NCBI GenBank assembly: GCA_017404725.1
Contig: JAFRBS010000008.1
Coordinates: 1-33,780, forward strand
DNA: 33,780 nucleotides
Direction of reading: 5' to 3'
From: Candidatus Saccharimonadota bacterium
GTDB lineage: Bacteria; Patescibacteriota; Saccharimonadia; Saccharimonadales; Saccharimonadaceae
Shown piece after piece: positions 6,344-15,222 of this stretch (the stretch's first letter is position 1; every line of letters starts with the position of its first letter). The position numbers were made by a program, and so were the translations under genes. The notes below the pieces were generated by a model. That model saw nothing but the letters and a program-made list of their open reading frames with translations. It was not told where the DNA came from and ran no database searches.

Positions 6344-7090
6344 ATGAATATTACGAAGCGTCAGCAGGAAATTCTCTTCGCTATCATTGAAGAATACGCT
6401 GAGATTGCCGCGCCGGTTGGCTCAGTGACTTTGGCGAAACTTTTTGACGTTTCTTCCGCGACGATTCGCACGGAAATGGCGAAACTCGAGGAGGCTGGCC
6501 TAATCGCCCAGCCGCATACTTCCGCTGGCCGCATCCCGACCGACGCCGGCTACCGTTTTTATGTTAACTCCCTGACTGAAAATTCCGCCGACAATTTCGA
6601 AAATGAGCTAGCCCCGACGCATTTGCTCGAGGACAAAACTCTCGGCCGTAACACCCATGCCCTCGAAATTCGCGTTTCTTCTCAGTCGCGCGCCGACCAC
6701 GCAATCAGAAGCGCCGTCGATTCGCTTGTCGACCTGACCGGGAACCTCGGCCTCGCCACGATCGGCGACCAGCTCTATCTTTCCGGTATGTCGCGCCTCT
6801 TTACCCAGCCAGAATTTAGCGACACCGCGCGCGTCCAAAGCGTCGCGAACCTCTTAGATAACCTCGAACCTTGGCTAAAAGAAGCTGCTCCCGGCGAGCC
6901 ACTAAACATTTTCATCGGCCAAGAAAACCCAATCGGCAAATCTTCCGGAGTGTCCTTGATTATCAGCAAATTCCGCTCGCCATATTCAGATAAAAGTTAC
7001 ATCGGCGTTCTCGGCCCGACGCGCCAGAATTACGTTCGCGTGATGTCGCTCGTCCGCCGCGCCGGTAATATGCTCGAGGAGGTCCTATGA
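6344..7090 (+). CDS. hrcA: Heat-inducible transcription repressor HrcA
   Basis: A 248-residue repressor of chaperone genes. The N-terminal winged helix is clear (ITKRQQEILFAIIEEY, then FDVSSATIRTEMAKLEEAGLI and TSAGRIPTDAGYRFYVN). The C-terminal effector domain ends with the family pattern around SYIGVLGPTRQNYVRVMSLV. Most HrcA proteins have about 340 residues, so the middle inserted domain is much reduced. ATG 6344 was chosen because TATAAT ends six bases upstream and the CIRCE operator overlaps the promoter; an in-frame GTG at 6320 lies inside CIRCE. The mRNA is therefore predicted leaderless. The stop overlaps the grpE start (ATGA). dnaK and dnaJ are not in the window. Confidence 0.93.
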   Translation: MNITKRQQEILFAIIEEYAEIAAPVGSVTLAKLFDVSSATIRTEMAKLEEAGLIAQPHTSAGRIPTDAGYRFYVNSLTENSADNFENELAPTHLLEDKTLGRNTHALEIRVSSQSRADHAIRSAVDSLVDLTGNLGLATIGDQLYLSGMSRLFTQPEFSDTARVQSVANLLDNLEPWLKEAAPGEPLNIFIGQENPIGKSSGVSLIISKFRSPYSDKSYIGVLGPTRQNYVRVMSLVRRAGNMLEEVL

Positions 7091-7488
7091 GTAAAATCAC
7101 CGAACTAACAAACGATCTTCAGCGTACTCGCGCCGATTTTGAAAACTACCGCAAACAGATGGACATCCAAAAAGCCCAGACTGCGAATTTCGCAAAGTTG
7201 GAAACCGTAAAGAAATTTCTCCCGCTCCTAGACGACATCTCTCGCGCGATCGCCGCGACGCCTGAATTAAAGCCGCTCGAAAAAACCCTCGAAAAACAGC
7301 TAACCGAATTAAAACTCGAGAAAATCAAAGCCGACCCCGGGACGCCGTTCAACCCGGATCTTCACGACGCTGTCACGATGGAAGAGGGCGAGGGCGACCA
7401 GGAAGTCATAGAAGAAGTCCTCCGCGACGGCTACCTTTACGAGGGCGAAACTCTGCGTCCCGCTATGGTCAAAGTCACGACAAAGTAG
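7087..7488 (+). CDS. grpE: Nucleotide exchange factor GrpE
   Basis: A 133-residue co-chaperone that releases ADP from DnaK. The family core is visible: the helical dimer segment (RTRADFENYRKQMDIQKA), then FLPLLDDISRAI, and the beta domain signature FNPDLHDAVTMEEGEGD with DGYLYEGETLRPAMVKV at the C terminus. GrpE usually has about 190 residues; the acidic N-terminal tail and part of the long coiled coil are missing, as is common in reduced genomes. It overlaps hrcA by four bases (ATGA), so its translation is probably coupled and it shares the CIRCE-controlled promoter. Confidence 0.93.
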   Translation: MSKITELTNDLQRTRADFENYRKQMDIQKAQTANFAKLETVKKFLPLLDDISRAIAATPELKPLEKTLEKQLTELKLEKIKADPGTPFNPDLHDAVTMEEGEGDQEVIEEVLRDGYLYEGETLRPAMVKVTTK

Positions 7489-7494
7489 TATAAT
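7489..7494 (+). promoter_or_regulatory. -10 box for leaderless phosphoketolase gene
   Basis: TATAAT begins one base after the grpE stop codon and ends seven bases before the ATG at 7502. No -35 box is evident. Confidence 0.6.
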
Positions 7495-7501
7495 ATATAC
7501 T

Positions 7502-8428
7502 ATGCACGGGTTGGGCAACATCGACTATGAAAAAATCAATCGCCGCGTGAAAATTTGCGACTATCTTGTTGTCGCGCAGCTTTTTTTGCAAGATAATTTT
7601 TTGCTAGAACGCCCGCTTGAGCCGAAAGATATTAAGCCGCGCCTGCTTGGCCATTGGGGAACTTGCCACGGAATCAACGTCGTTTATGCGAGTTTGAAAG
7701 CCGCGCTCGGCGATGAGGCAGAATTTGTCCTCGGCCCAGGTCACGGTTTTCCAGCGCTCCAGGCTAACTTATTTATCGACGGCGAACTTGAAAAAGTAGA
7801 TAAGCACGCTACGCGCGACGAAAAAGGCTTAGCCTATATTTGTAAAAGTTTTTCTTGGCCAAGCGGCGCTCCATCCCACGCCAGCCCGGCGACTCCTGGC
7901 GTAATTTGTGAGGGCGGCGAACTCGGCTACGCTTTAGCTAGCGGCTACGGCCTCGCGCTCGGTCATCCTGAAAAAACCGTGGCCGTCCTAATCGGTGACG
8001 GCGAACTCGAAACCGCGACTGCGCTAGCTAGCTTAAATCTCGTAAAACTGCTCGGCAGTCATAAAGCTAACGGCCGCGTCATTCCGATTCTACATCTTAA
8101 CGGCTATAAAATTTCCGGTCCGACGATTTCTGCTAGAAAATCCGAGAGGGAACTAGCCCAGCAAATTCGTGGCTTCGGCTACACGCCGATCGAAGCTACG
8201 GAAGAAAATCTCGCCGAAAAGCTTAGGACTGACGTAAAACATCCGTTTATTATTTTCCGCTCCGAAAAAGGCGAGGGCGGGCCGATTCGTTTTAACGGCA
8301 AAAAAATCGCTGACAACTTCCTCTCGCATCAAATCCCGCTAAAGAACGCCAAACTCGACATCAAAGAACTAAAAACTCTAGAAAAATGGCTGAAGTCTTA
8401 CGACTTCAAGTTGGAGGATATAAGATGA
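7502..8428 (+). CDS. xfp: Phosphoketolase, N-terminal half (separate chain)
   Basis: A 308-residue protein matching the N-terminal, thiamine-diphosphate-binding domain of xylulose-5-phosphate/fructose-6-phosphate phosphoketolase. It shows the family hallmarks: GHWGTC (H51), GPGHG (H81), PSHASPATPG (H126), GGELGYAL, the diphosphate motif GDGE (165-168) with N200 in HLNGYKI, and SHQIPL (H276). These histidines match active-site positions in characterised enzymes. The enzyme cleaves xylulose-5-phosphate to acetyl phosphate and glyceraldehyde-3-phosphate. Normal enzymes are one chain of about 800 residues; here the chain ends after the first domain and the rest is encoded by the next gene, overlapping by ATGA. 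Predicted leaderless. Confidence 0.9.
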   Translation: MHGLGNIDYEKINRRVKICDYLVVAQLFLQDNFLLERPLEPKDIKPRLLGHWGTCHGINVVYASLKAALGDEAEFVLGPGHGFPALQANLFIDGELEKVDKHATRDEKGLAYICKSFSWPSGAPSHASPATPGVICEGGELGYALASGYGLALGHPEKTVAVLIGDGELETATALASLNLVKLLGSHKANGRVIPILHLNGYKISGPTISARKSERELAQQIRGFGYTPIEATEENLAEKLRTDVKHPFIIFRSEKGEGGPIRFNGKKIADNFLSHQIPLKNAKLDIKELKTLEKWLKSYDFKLEDIR

Positions 8429-9618
8429 GAAAAATGCCAGAAATAGTTAAGGAGCCAGGGAAGAATAGATTTTCCAGCGCCGAGCGCATCGGCGAACTCC
8501 TAGCCGACAAAATCAAAAAAGACGACCATTTCTATTTCTTCTCCCCAGACGAAACGACCAGCAACAAACTCGACGCCGTTTTCGCCGTAACCGATCGCGC
8601 GTGGGATTTGCCAGAAAAACCATGGGATCTTCCTGAAGACGAGAACGGTCGCATTATCGAGCTGCTTTCCGAGAACATTCTCTTCGCGACCATGTCTGGC
8701 CACGTCCTCGGCAACCGCGAGCCAGCGATGATGGCGAGCTACGAGGCCTTTTATAATGTCATTACATCCCAAATTATTCAGCATCTTAAATTTCTAAAAC
8801 AAGCCGAAAAAGTCGACTGGCAGAAGAAATACCCGGCGATAAACTTACTCTCGACTAGCACTTGCTGGCGCCAAGATCATAACGGCTTTACGCATCAATC
8901 TCCAGCTCTAATCTCGACCTTACTCAGTATTCCGAACGCAAAAGCGAACTGTATTTTTCCAGTCGACGACGTCGCCGCGAGCGCCACTTTCGACTACATG
9001 TTAAAGTCCCAAAATGTTGTAAATCTTACAACATTTAATAAGACGAACGAGCCGCGCTGGATCGACATTCATCACGCTAAGTTCCAGTTTGAAAATGGCG
9101 GCGCTAGTCTCTTCGGCTTTGCCTCCGACGAAAATCCAGATTACGTTTTCACCGCCGCCGGCGACATCCCAACTCGCGAGGCTCTCTACGCGATAAACAT
9201 CCTAAAAGAAGATATTCCAGGAATTAGGCTCCGCTTTGTCGGTATTAACTCCCTAACTTATAACGCGATCGGTACCTGCGACAATAAACTTAGCCAGCAG
9301 AAATTTGATGAACTGTTCGGTCAAGAAAAGCCGATTATCGCGAATTTCCACGGTTATCCAGAAACTCTAAAAATCATTCTAGAAAAATATACCGACCAGT
9401 ACCGCCTAAGGGTTCATGGTTTCATGGAAGAGGGTACGACGACCACGCCGTTTGAGATGCTAAACTTGAACCACGCTTCGCGTTATGACCTCGCGCTCGA
9501 AGTCGCGAAGATGATGAATCGCTACGATTTAATAGAAAAATACCAGAGTATTTTAATCGCAAATTATGCCCATGCGAGCGAATTTGGTGAAGATTTGCCC
9601 GAACTTATGGTAGAATAG
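8425..9618 (+). CDS. xfp: Phosphoketolase, C-terminal half (separate chain)
   Basis: A 397-residue protein holding the middle and C-terminal phosphoketolase domains. It starts with the linker and 'FFSPDETTSNKLD' (family FGPDET-SNR motif, about 38-50), continues with the CWRQDHNGFTHQ motif (about 155) that supplies another active-site histidine, and ends with RVHGFMEEGTTTTPFEM and a helical C terminus. ATG 8425 is chosen because GGAGG (8413-8417) precedes it by seven bases and it overlaps the previous stop as ATGA; an earlier in-frame ATG at 8386 has no ribosome binding site. The two chains total 705 residues, below the usual 790-830. Both halves keep their motifs, so I infer a functional two-subunit enzyme rather than a broken gene. 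Confidence 0.88.
   Translation: MRKMPEIVKEPGKNRFSSAERIGELLADKIKKDDHFYFFSPDETTSNKLDAVFAVTDRAWDLPEKPWDLPEDENGRIIELLSENILFATMSGHVLGNREPAMMASYEAFYNVITSQIIQHLKFLKQAEKVDWQKKYPAINLLSTSTCWRQDHNGFTHQSPALISTLLSIPNAKANCIFPVDDVAASATFDYMLKSQNVVNLTTFNKTNEPRWIDIHHAKFQFENGGASLFGFASDENPDYVFTAAGDIPTREALYAINILKEDIPGIRLRFVGINSLTYNAIGTCDNKLSQQKFDELFGQEKPIIANFHGYPETLKIILEKYTDQYRLRVHGFMEEGTTTTPFEMLNLNHASRYDLALEVAKMMNRYDLIEKYQSILIANYAHASEFGEDLPELMVE
9608..9616 (+). promoter_or_regulatory. Extended -10 box before PIN-TRAM gene
   Basis: TG-G-TAGAAT overlaps the phosphoketolase stop and ends seven bases before the ATG at 9624, which implies a leaderless mRNA. Confidence 0.5.
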
Positions 9619-9623
9619 AAAAT

Positions 9624-10319
9624 ATGGAATTATTTATTTTGATTATCATCCTTCTCATTTTGGCGGAGACGACGACGCTTTTAATAAGAAACTTCCTAAA
9701 AAATCCGATTACGAAAAACGGCAGGCCTCGCCGCAAAGTTTTCGTCGATACTTCCGCCTTAATTGACGGCCGGATTTTAAACGTCGCGAAGACTGGCTTT
9801 ATTGCCGATGATTTCATCATCACGCGCAGCGTGCTCCATGAGCTCCAGCTTCTCGCCGACAGCAAATCTTCCGAAAAACGTACGCGCGCCCGCCTCGGGT
9901 TCGAAACGGCGAAAGAACTCGAACGCGTAGTCTACTTAGACGTCACGATTTACGAAGACGCTCTCGACCATACGCCGGTCGACGACCGCTTGATCGACCT
10001 CGCGAAAGAAAATCCCGGCTCCGCAATCTGTACGACCGATTTTAACCTTGGCAAAGTCGCCGAAGCCGCGCATATCGACGTCTTAAACGTTAATGACCTC
10101 GCGCTGAGTTTTAAAGACGCCTTTAAAAAGGGCCAAAGATTTCCGATCAAAATCGTAGAAAAGGGCAGTAACCGCGGCCAGGGTGTCGGGCACCTCGACG
10201 ACGGCTCTATGGTAGTCGTAGATAAGGCCTCGAATAAAATCGGTCAAGATGTTGAAGTCGAAGTAATTCGTTTCGTCCAGAACTCTGCCGGGCGCATCGT
10301 TTTCACGAAGCTAGTTTAA
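9624..10319 (+). CDS. Membrane-anchored PIN-TRAM domain protein (YacL-like)
   Basis: A 231-residue protein. Residues 2-24 are a hydrophobic N-terminal helix. A PIN-type nuclease domain follows, with acidic residues in KVFVDTSALIDGRI, the helix carrying E (HELQLLAD), and later DDRLIDLA and CTTDFNL, as expected for a metal-dependent RNase site. A TRAM RNA-binding domain closes the protein (GQGVGHLDDGSMVVVDKAS). Bacillus YacL has the same order but four membrane helices, so this version is shorter. Probably an RNA-cleaving or RNA-binding protein at the membrane; the substrate is unknown. The stop overlaps the stop of the convergent PBP gene (shared TTAA). Confidence 0.85.
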   Translation: MELFILIIILLILAETTTLLIRNFLKNPITKNGRPRRKVFVDTSALIDGRILNVAKTGFIADDFIITRSVLHELQLLADSKSSEKRTRARLGFETAKELERVVYLDVTIYEDALDHTPVDDRLIDLAKENPGSAICTTDFNLGKVAEAAHIDVLNVNDLALSFKDAFKKGQRFPIKIVEKGSNRGQGVGHLDDGSMVVVDKASNKIGQDVEVEVIRFVQNSAGRIVFTKLV

Positions 10320-13066
10320 TTCGTTGCCGAAGAAGCAGCGGAAGCAGAGCTATTGTCGTCTACTTGGCTAGCGGTGACCTGTAGCTCGTCGCTCGCTTCG
10401 AAGCCATATCCATCCGTGACTACGACGCGCATCGTGCCCGAAGCCGTCGCCGTGACCGTAAAGTCTTTCCGCGTGACTGCTCCGCTCTCGATCGATTTAT
10501 CGCCGATCGTTACGCTATAGTTCGTCAGGTTAACGCTGCCCGGGGTAATGATAACTCGGTAAGTATCGCCGGTCGTGCCGCTCTTTCTGATCGAAACCGA
10601 AGGCGCCGAGTATGTGCAGTCGTCCTCGACCTCGCGATTATAAGGCTCCGGAACATCCCAGACTTCTTGGTCCGTAATCGGATCGAGCGTCTTCGTCGCC
10701 TCGATCGAAATCTTAAATCGCTCATCAGTACACTCGGTCGCGAGAGTATGGGTATATTTATTAAACATCAGGCTAACTTTCTGGACACCCGAGTTCTTCG
10801 AGTTATACCAGCTTGGCCAAATATCTGTTTGGCCATTAATCGTCAAAGTCTGAATTCCGTTCGGACGAGCAATCGCCTGATTCTTCGTCCAGCGACCTTC
10901 CGGTTCGTAAATTTCCGTATGTACCGGGCCCATGTAATCATGAATCACGCGCCGCACAACGGTCTTATCGGAACTTCTCAGCCCGCTACCATCATGGTTA
11001 CCAGACCAAACTACTGTCGCTACCGACGGGGAATAACTAGCTAGCCAAGAGTCCTTTGCGGTCGAGCTCTTTACGGTTGTCGTCGTACCAGATTTTGTCG
11101 CCGTCCAGACGTTCGGAATTACGAAACCGTAACCGTTCGCCATCGCCGACCCGAAGGTCATCGTACGCGCCGCCGGATCATGGAGAATGTCGGAGACCAT
11201 GTACGCGACCTGGTCGTCGACCACGCGTTCGCCCTCAGAATCTTCCCATTTTTCAATCGTCTCGCCAGACGAATTCTTTAGCTCGAGCACATAGGTCAGA
11301 TCTTTGCGAACGCCGCCGCGCGCGAGCGACGCATACGCGTTCGCGTGTTCGATCGGCTTAACCGCACAACCCGAACCAATCGCCGCCGAAAGCACTGCCG
11401 GGCTGTCTTTACAATAATTCTCGTCACCGAGCTTATGCGCAATCTCGACACTATTTTCGACACCGTTAATATATAACGCTTTAACCGCGCCGATGTTCAG
11501 CGAGTTGCCGAGCGAAGTTCGGATCGTGATATTACCGTAGAATTGGCCAGAAGAGTTTCGAAGCTGACATTTTCCGCTCGTATAGCCTGCGCAATAAATT
11601 CTATCGATATTCTCGTCTTTCAGAATCGACCCCGGCCCATAATTTACGCCTTCGCGCTGCATAAACAGCGGGGTATAATCTAGAATCGGCTTAATCGACG
11701 AGCCTGGCTCAAGCGGCGAAGTCGCGGCGTTGACCTGACCATAAATCTCCTTGTTCCAGTCCGCCGACCCAACCATGGCGATAACCTGCGCCGTTTCGAC
11801 ATCTACCGAAGCTAATGCAATATTATCGGCACCGTTCGTATAGAGATATTTCGTACCATTCGCAACGGCTTGCTCCGCGAGCTGTTGTGCGCGATAATCG
11901 AGCGACGTCTTAATCGTAAAGCCGCCCGCGCGCATCGTCTTCACGCCGTATTTTTCCTCGAGCTGCTTCTTAACTTCTAGGACAAAATGCGGCGCCTTAA
12001 TATTATCATACTGTTGCTGCTCTGGCTGGACCGTACTTAAAATGTCTTCTTTCTTCGCTTCCTCAGCCTGCTCCTGGGAGATATAGCCCATTTCCGCCAT
12101 TACATCGAGAGTCTTCTGCTGACGCGCGACGAGCGCTTTATTCCCAGCGGAATTATATGGGTTAAGAACGGCCGGGTTATTCGGAATCGCCGCGAGGAAG
12201 GCCGACTCCGCGAGGGTCAGGTCTTTCGCGCTTTTCTTAAAGTAAGTCTGTGCCGCACTCTCTACGCCGTTCCTACGCCCGCCGTAAGGCGACTCGTTCA
12301 GATACATGGTAATAATCTGTTCCTTGTCATACATTTTTTCAACTTCAAGCGCAAGAATTGCCTCTTTAATCTTCCGCGGAATACCAGAAAGCCCACGATC
12401 TTTCGCTTCATCCGAGAAGTAAACCTGCTTAATCAGCTGCTGGGTCAGAGTCGAACCACCTTGGACCCCTTGTCCAGACAGCGTCGAAAATCCAGCGCGA
12501 ATTAACGCCCAGAAATCTACCCCAGCGTGGTTATAGAAATTCTTGTCCTCGATCGCGACGGTCGCCTGGCGCATATAAGTCGCAATCTGGTCTCCCTCGA
12601 CGACCAAGCGATAATCGCCGTCGCCCTTATCTTCCCAGAGCACTTCGCCGTTTCGGTCGGTATAAGTATTAACCGTCTCCGAGACCTTTAGCTCGTCGAG
12701 CTTAATCTCGTCTAGGTCCTTCTTATAATACAGGAACAAACCGCCGATCGCGATAATCGTAATCAGAATAATCGCGGCAATCGCCTTCCCTAGAGTCTTC
12801 AAGCCGCGAAGAGAAAACCAGTATTTAAATACCCGCTTCGGATGAAGATGCGCAAAAAACCGCTTCACCGGCTCTTTCGGCAAAGTCGCGAGATCTTCCG
12901 CGCGTTTCCGCGCGCGCTTGTCCCTTCGGACTCGCGATTTATATACCAGGCTCGAATAGGTCTTCATCGAAGATTTGGACCCTCTCGCCCTAGTCGCCAC
13001 ACTCTTTTTTGGCATTTTTCTCGCTTTCATAGATAATTTACGTGTGTTCTTCGCAGTTTTTTCCAT
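10316..13066 (-). CDS. mrcA: Class A penicillin-binding protein (PBP1A-like)
   Basis: A 916-residue enzyme that polymerises and cross-links peptidoglycan. A very basic cytoplasmic tail (about 1-90) precedes one membrane helix (about 94-113). The glycosyltransferase 51 domain has EDKNFYNHAGVD, GGSTLTQQLIKQ and a KEAILALEVEK motif. The transpeptidase domain has SSIK (in EPGSSIKPILDY), NSLN as the SxN motif and KSGT. A Ser/Ala-rich C-terminal extension with a beta domain follows (last about 200 residues). ATG 13066 (fifth codon of the longer frame) is chosen because the upstream ATG at 13078 lies within TGATATAAT, the extended -10 box; the true start then sits ten bases after it. Convergent with the PIN-TRAM gene. 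Confidence 0.93.
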   Translation of the reverse strand: MEKTAKNTRKLSMKARKMPKKSVATRARGSKSSMKTYSSLVYKSRVRRDKRARKRAEDLATLPKEPVKRFFAHLHPKRVFKYWFSLRGLKTLGKAIAAIILITIIAIGGLFLYYKKDLDEIKLDELKVSETVNTYTDRNGEVLWEDKGDGDYRLVVEGDQIATYMRQATVAIEDKNFYNHAGVDFWALIRAGFSTLSGQGVQGGSTLTQQLIKQVYFSDEAKDRGLSGIPRKIKEAILALEVEKMYDKEQIITMYLNESPYGGRRNGVESAAQTYFKKSAKDLTLAESAFLAAIPNNPAVLNPYNSAGNKALVARQQKTLDVMAEMGYISQEQAEEAKKEDILSTVQPEQQQYDNIKAPHFVLEVKKQLEEKYGVKTMRAGGFTIKTSLDYRAQQLAEQAVANGTKYLYTNGADNIALASVDVETAQVIAMVGSADWNKEIYGQVNAATSPLEPGSSIKPILDYTPLFMQREGVNYGPGSILKDENIDRIYCAGYTSGKCQLRNSSGQFYGNITIRTSLGNSLNIGAVKALYINGVENSVEIAHKLGDENYCKDSPAVLSAAIGSGCAVKPIEHANAYASLARGGVRKDLTYVLELKNSSGETIEKWEDSEGERVVDDQVAYMVSDILHDPAARTMTFGSAMANGYGFVIPNVWTATKSGTTTTVKSSTAKDSWLASYSPSVATVVWSGNHDGSGLRSSDKTVVRRVIHDYMGPVHTEIYEPEGRWTKNQAIARPNGIQTLTINGQTDIWPSWYNSKNSGVQKVSLMFNKYTHTLATECTDERFKISIEATKTLDPITDQEVWDVPEPYNREVEDDCTYSAPSVSIRKSGTTGDTYRVIITPGSVNLTNYSVTIGDKSIESGAVTRKDFTVTATASGTMRVVVTDGYGFEASDELQVTASQVDDNSSASAASSATN

Positions 13067-13107
13067 AAACACTTCCATTATATCATATTTCCCGCAAAAT
13101 CGCCATA

Positions 13108-13116
13108 TGTTATAAT
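13108..13116 (+). promoter_or_regulatory. Extended -10 promoter of tyrS
   Basis: TG-T-TATAAT ends seven bases before the tyrS ATG. The divergent PBP1A promoter lies about 35 bases to the left, so this short gap serves both genes. Confidence 0.7.
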
Positions 13117-13123
13117 ATATTAT

Positions 13124-14368
13124 ATGAAGTTATCAGAAGAGCTAATCTGGCGCGGATTTCACGCCGAAACGACTATTAAAGATCCTAAATTTTTAGACGA
13201 AGGTTCGCATAAATTTTATCTTGGCGCCGACCCTTCTGCCGATTCTTTGACTATCGGTAATCTCGCCGCCTTAATGATGTGTGCCTGTTTCGAGCGCCAT
13301 GGCTATAAGCCATACCTTCTCGTCGGAGGCGCGACCGGCCAAATCGGTGATCCGAAAGAAAACGGTGAGCGCGAACTAAAGCCGATCGAGGAAATTGAGC
13401 ATAATAAAAAATGTATCGCCGAGCAGATGCGACGAATCGTTGGCGTTTCCGAGGTGTTTGATAATTACGACTGGTTTAAAGATATCTCCTATCTAGATTT
13501 TCTGCGCACGGTAGGGAAGAGTTTTTCTATGACTCAGCTTCTCGATCGTAAGTTTATCCAGAATCGTATCGGCGAAGGTGGCTCCGGTATCTCTTATGCC
13601 GAGTTTAGCTATACTCTGATCCAGGGCTACGATTTTTGGCATTTATATAAAGAATATGGCATCGATCTACAGATTTGCGGCGCTGATCAGTACGGTAACG
13701 CCTCCTCTGGAATTCATCTGATTCGTCGCTACGAGAACGCCGAGGCGAACGTTTGGTCCACGCCTCTGATTATTGACCCGGTTACCGGCCGAAAGTTTGG
13801 CAAATCCGAGGGGAACGCTGTTTGGCTAGCCGCTGCCGACAATGGTCAAGGTAATTTTACCCCTGTTTTCGATTTCTACCAGTTCTGGCTAAATCAGCCG
13901 GACGAGAGCGTCGAGTATTTGTTAAAGATCTATACGGTCTACGAACGCGAGAAAATTGAGGAAATTCTAAGCGAACATGCCTCTGCCCCTGAAAAACGCT
14001 TCGCCCAGAAGGCCTTAGCGCGCGGCGTAACAGAGGTCGTCCATGGCAAAGCGGCCGCAGAGGCTACCCAGAGCCTCTCTGGTAAGCTTTTCGACAAAAC
14101 CGCCGTCTGGTCCGAAAACGACCTAAAAGCCGCCCAGAGCGTCTTTCCGTGCGTCAGAGAGGGCATAAGCGTCTTGGACGCGCTGGTTGAGGCCGGTTTG
14201 GCCTCCTCGAAGACCGAAGCCAGAAATTTCCTAAAATCCGGCGCAATTTCCGCCCTGACCTCTGGAAACTCCGGCGCCGAATCCATGAAAATCACCGACG
14301 AAAATACGCCCATCTCCGCCCCCGCTCTCCTAAAACGCGGCAAAAACCGCTTCGCCGCTGTGGTATAA
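13124..14368 (+). CDS. tyrS: Tyrosyl-tRNA synthetase
   Basis: A 414-residue class I synthetase that charges tRNA-Tyr. The Rossmann-fold catalytic domain has the HIGH-like PSADSLTIGNL region, the TyrRS signature YTLIQGYDFWHLY and GADQYGN, and the KMSKS loop as GRKFGKSEGN (KFGKS). The alpha-helical anticodon domain follows, and the C-terminal S4 RNA-binding domain is visible as SSKTEARNFLKSGAI. Length is normal for the bacterial TyrS type. The mRNA should be leaderless: TATAAT ends seven bases upstream and no ribosome binding site is present. The last codons contain the TATAAT promoter of the following HAD gene. Confidence 0.96.
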   Translation: MKLSEELIWRGFHAETTIKDPKFLDEGSHKFYLGADPSADSLTIGNLAALMMCACFERHGYKPYLLVGGATGQIGDPKENGERELKPIEEIEHNKKCIAEQMRRIVGVSEVFDNYDWFKDISYLDFLRTVGKSFSMTQLLDRKFIQNRIGEGGSGISYAEFSYTLIQGYDFWHLYKEYGIDLQICGADQYGNASSGIHLIRRYENAEANVWSTPLIIDPVTGRKFGKSEGNAVWLAAADNGQGNFTPVFDFYQFWLNQPDESVEYLLKIYTVYEREKIEEILSEHASAPEKRFAQKALARGVTEVVHGKAAAEATQSLSGKLFDKTAVWSENDLKAAQSVFPCVREGISVLDALVEAGLASSKTEARNFLKSGAISALTSGNSGAESMKITDENTPISAPALLKRGKNRFAAVV

Positions 14369-14369
14369 T
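14361..14369 (+). promoter_or_regulatory. Extended -10 promoter of HAD gene
   Basis: TG-G-TATAAT overlaps the tyrS stop codon. Unlike most neighbours, the next gene also has a GGAGG ribosome binding site (14380-14384). Confidence 0.6.
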
Positions 14370-14391
14370 AAAGAAAACGGAGGAAACCACT

Positions 14392-15159
14392 ATGAAAAAA
14401 GTATTAGCTTTTGACATTGACCAAACCTTAAACATTGCGAAAACCCCGATTCCGGATGAAATCGCCGATGTTCTGATTAAATGCCTGGATCATTTCGCTA
14501 TCTGCCCGATTTCTGGCCAGAAATTCGATCAGTTCCTAATCCAAATTGTCAACCGCCTAAAAGAGCGCGGCGTTACCGACGACCAGCTCAAAAATCTCCA
14601 CCTTTTCGTCGCCCAAGGCACGCAATACTACCGCTACAACGGTAAAGATTGGGAGCAGGTCTACAACTACCCTCTGACCGACGAGCAGGTTGAAAAAATC
14701 GAAAATGCGATCGAAACCGCCGCCAGGGAACTAAACCTCTGGGAAGAGGACAAATTAAAGCCTGGCGATGAGATTATCGAAAACCGTCTCTCCCAGGTTA
14801 CTTTTTCCGCCCTTGGCCAGACCGCTGGGACCGAGGAAAAATACGCTTGGGACCCAGATTGTAAGAAACGCGAAAAAATCGTCAAGCGCGCGAAGGAACT
14901 CGCCCCTGAATTTGAGTACGAAATCGGCGGCACGACCTCTATAAACGCCTTCACCCCCGGCATGAACAAGGAATTCGGCATGACCCACCTCTTAGAGGAA
15001 CTAAACGTCGACAAAAAAGACGTCCTCTACTTCGGCGACATGACCCAGCCTGGCGGCAACGATTACCCAGTCGTCAAGATGGGCATTGACACAATCACCG
15101 TCCGAAGCCACGAAGACACCTGCTATGCCTTACAAGGTATTATAGGCATTGTGGCATAA
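14392..15159 (+). CDS. HAD-superfamily phosphomannomutase-like protein
   Basis: A 255-residue HAD (subfamily IIB) enzyme. Motif I is FDIDQTL with the two catalytic aspartates, and motif IV is the elongated YFGDMTQPGGNDYPV, a pattern typical of the eukaryote-type phosphomannomutase family (FGD-T-PGGND), followed by the conserved EDT (SHEDTCYALQ). The cap domain lies between (about 85-190). It may interconvert mannose-6-phosphate and mannose-1-phosphate for glycan building, or act as a sugar phosphatase; motifs alone cannot separate these. It has its own promoter and ribosome binding site, so is a single-gene unit between tyrS and tpiA. Confidence 0.8.
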   Translation: MKKVLAFDIDQTLNIAKTPIPDEIADVLIKCLDHFAICPISGQKFDQFLIQIVNRLKERGVTDDQLKNLHLFVAQGTQYYRYNGKDWEQVYNYPLTDEQVEKIENAIETAARELNLWEEDKLKPGDEIIENRLSQVTFSALGQTAGTEEKYAWDPDCKKREKIVKRAKELAPEFEYEIGGTTSINAFTPGMNKEFGMTHLLEELNVDKKDVLYFGDMTQPGGNDYPVVKMGIDTITVRSHEDTCYALQGIIGIVA

Positions 15160-15207
15160 ATAAAAATCTACAAGCGCTCAAGTCCGTTCGAGAAACTATT
15201 ATTTTTA

Positions 15208-15216
15208 TGCTATAAT
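15208..15216 (+). promoter_or_regulatory. Extended -10 promoter of tpiA
   Basis: TG-C-TATAAT ends six bases before the tpiA ATG at 15223, so the transcript should start at or next to the start codon. Confidence 0.7.
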
Positions 15217-15222
15217 GGGTAC

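Noticed and set aside
8386-8424. Longer N terminus of the phosphoketolase C-terminal chain
   Set aside because: No SD at 8386; GGAGG and an ATGA overlap place the start at 8425.
7502-9618. Phosphoketolase split as a sequencing frameshift
   Set aside because: A proper SD and start codon lie at the junction and each half is complete at its ends, which favours a real split. Raw reads were not available to prove it.
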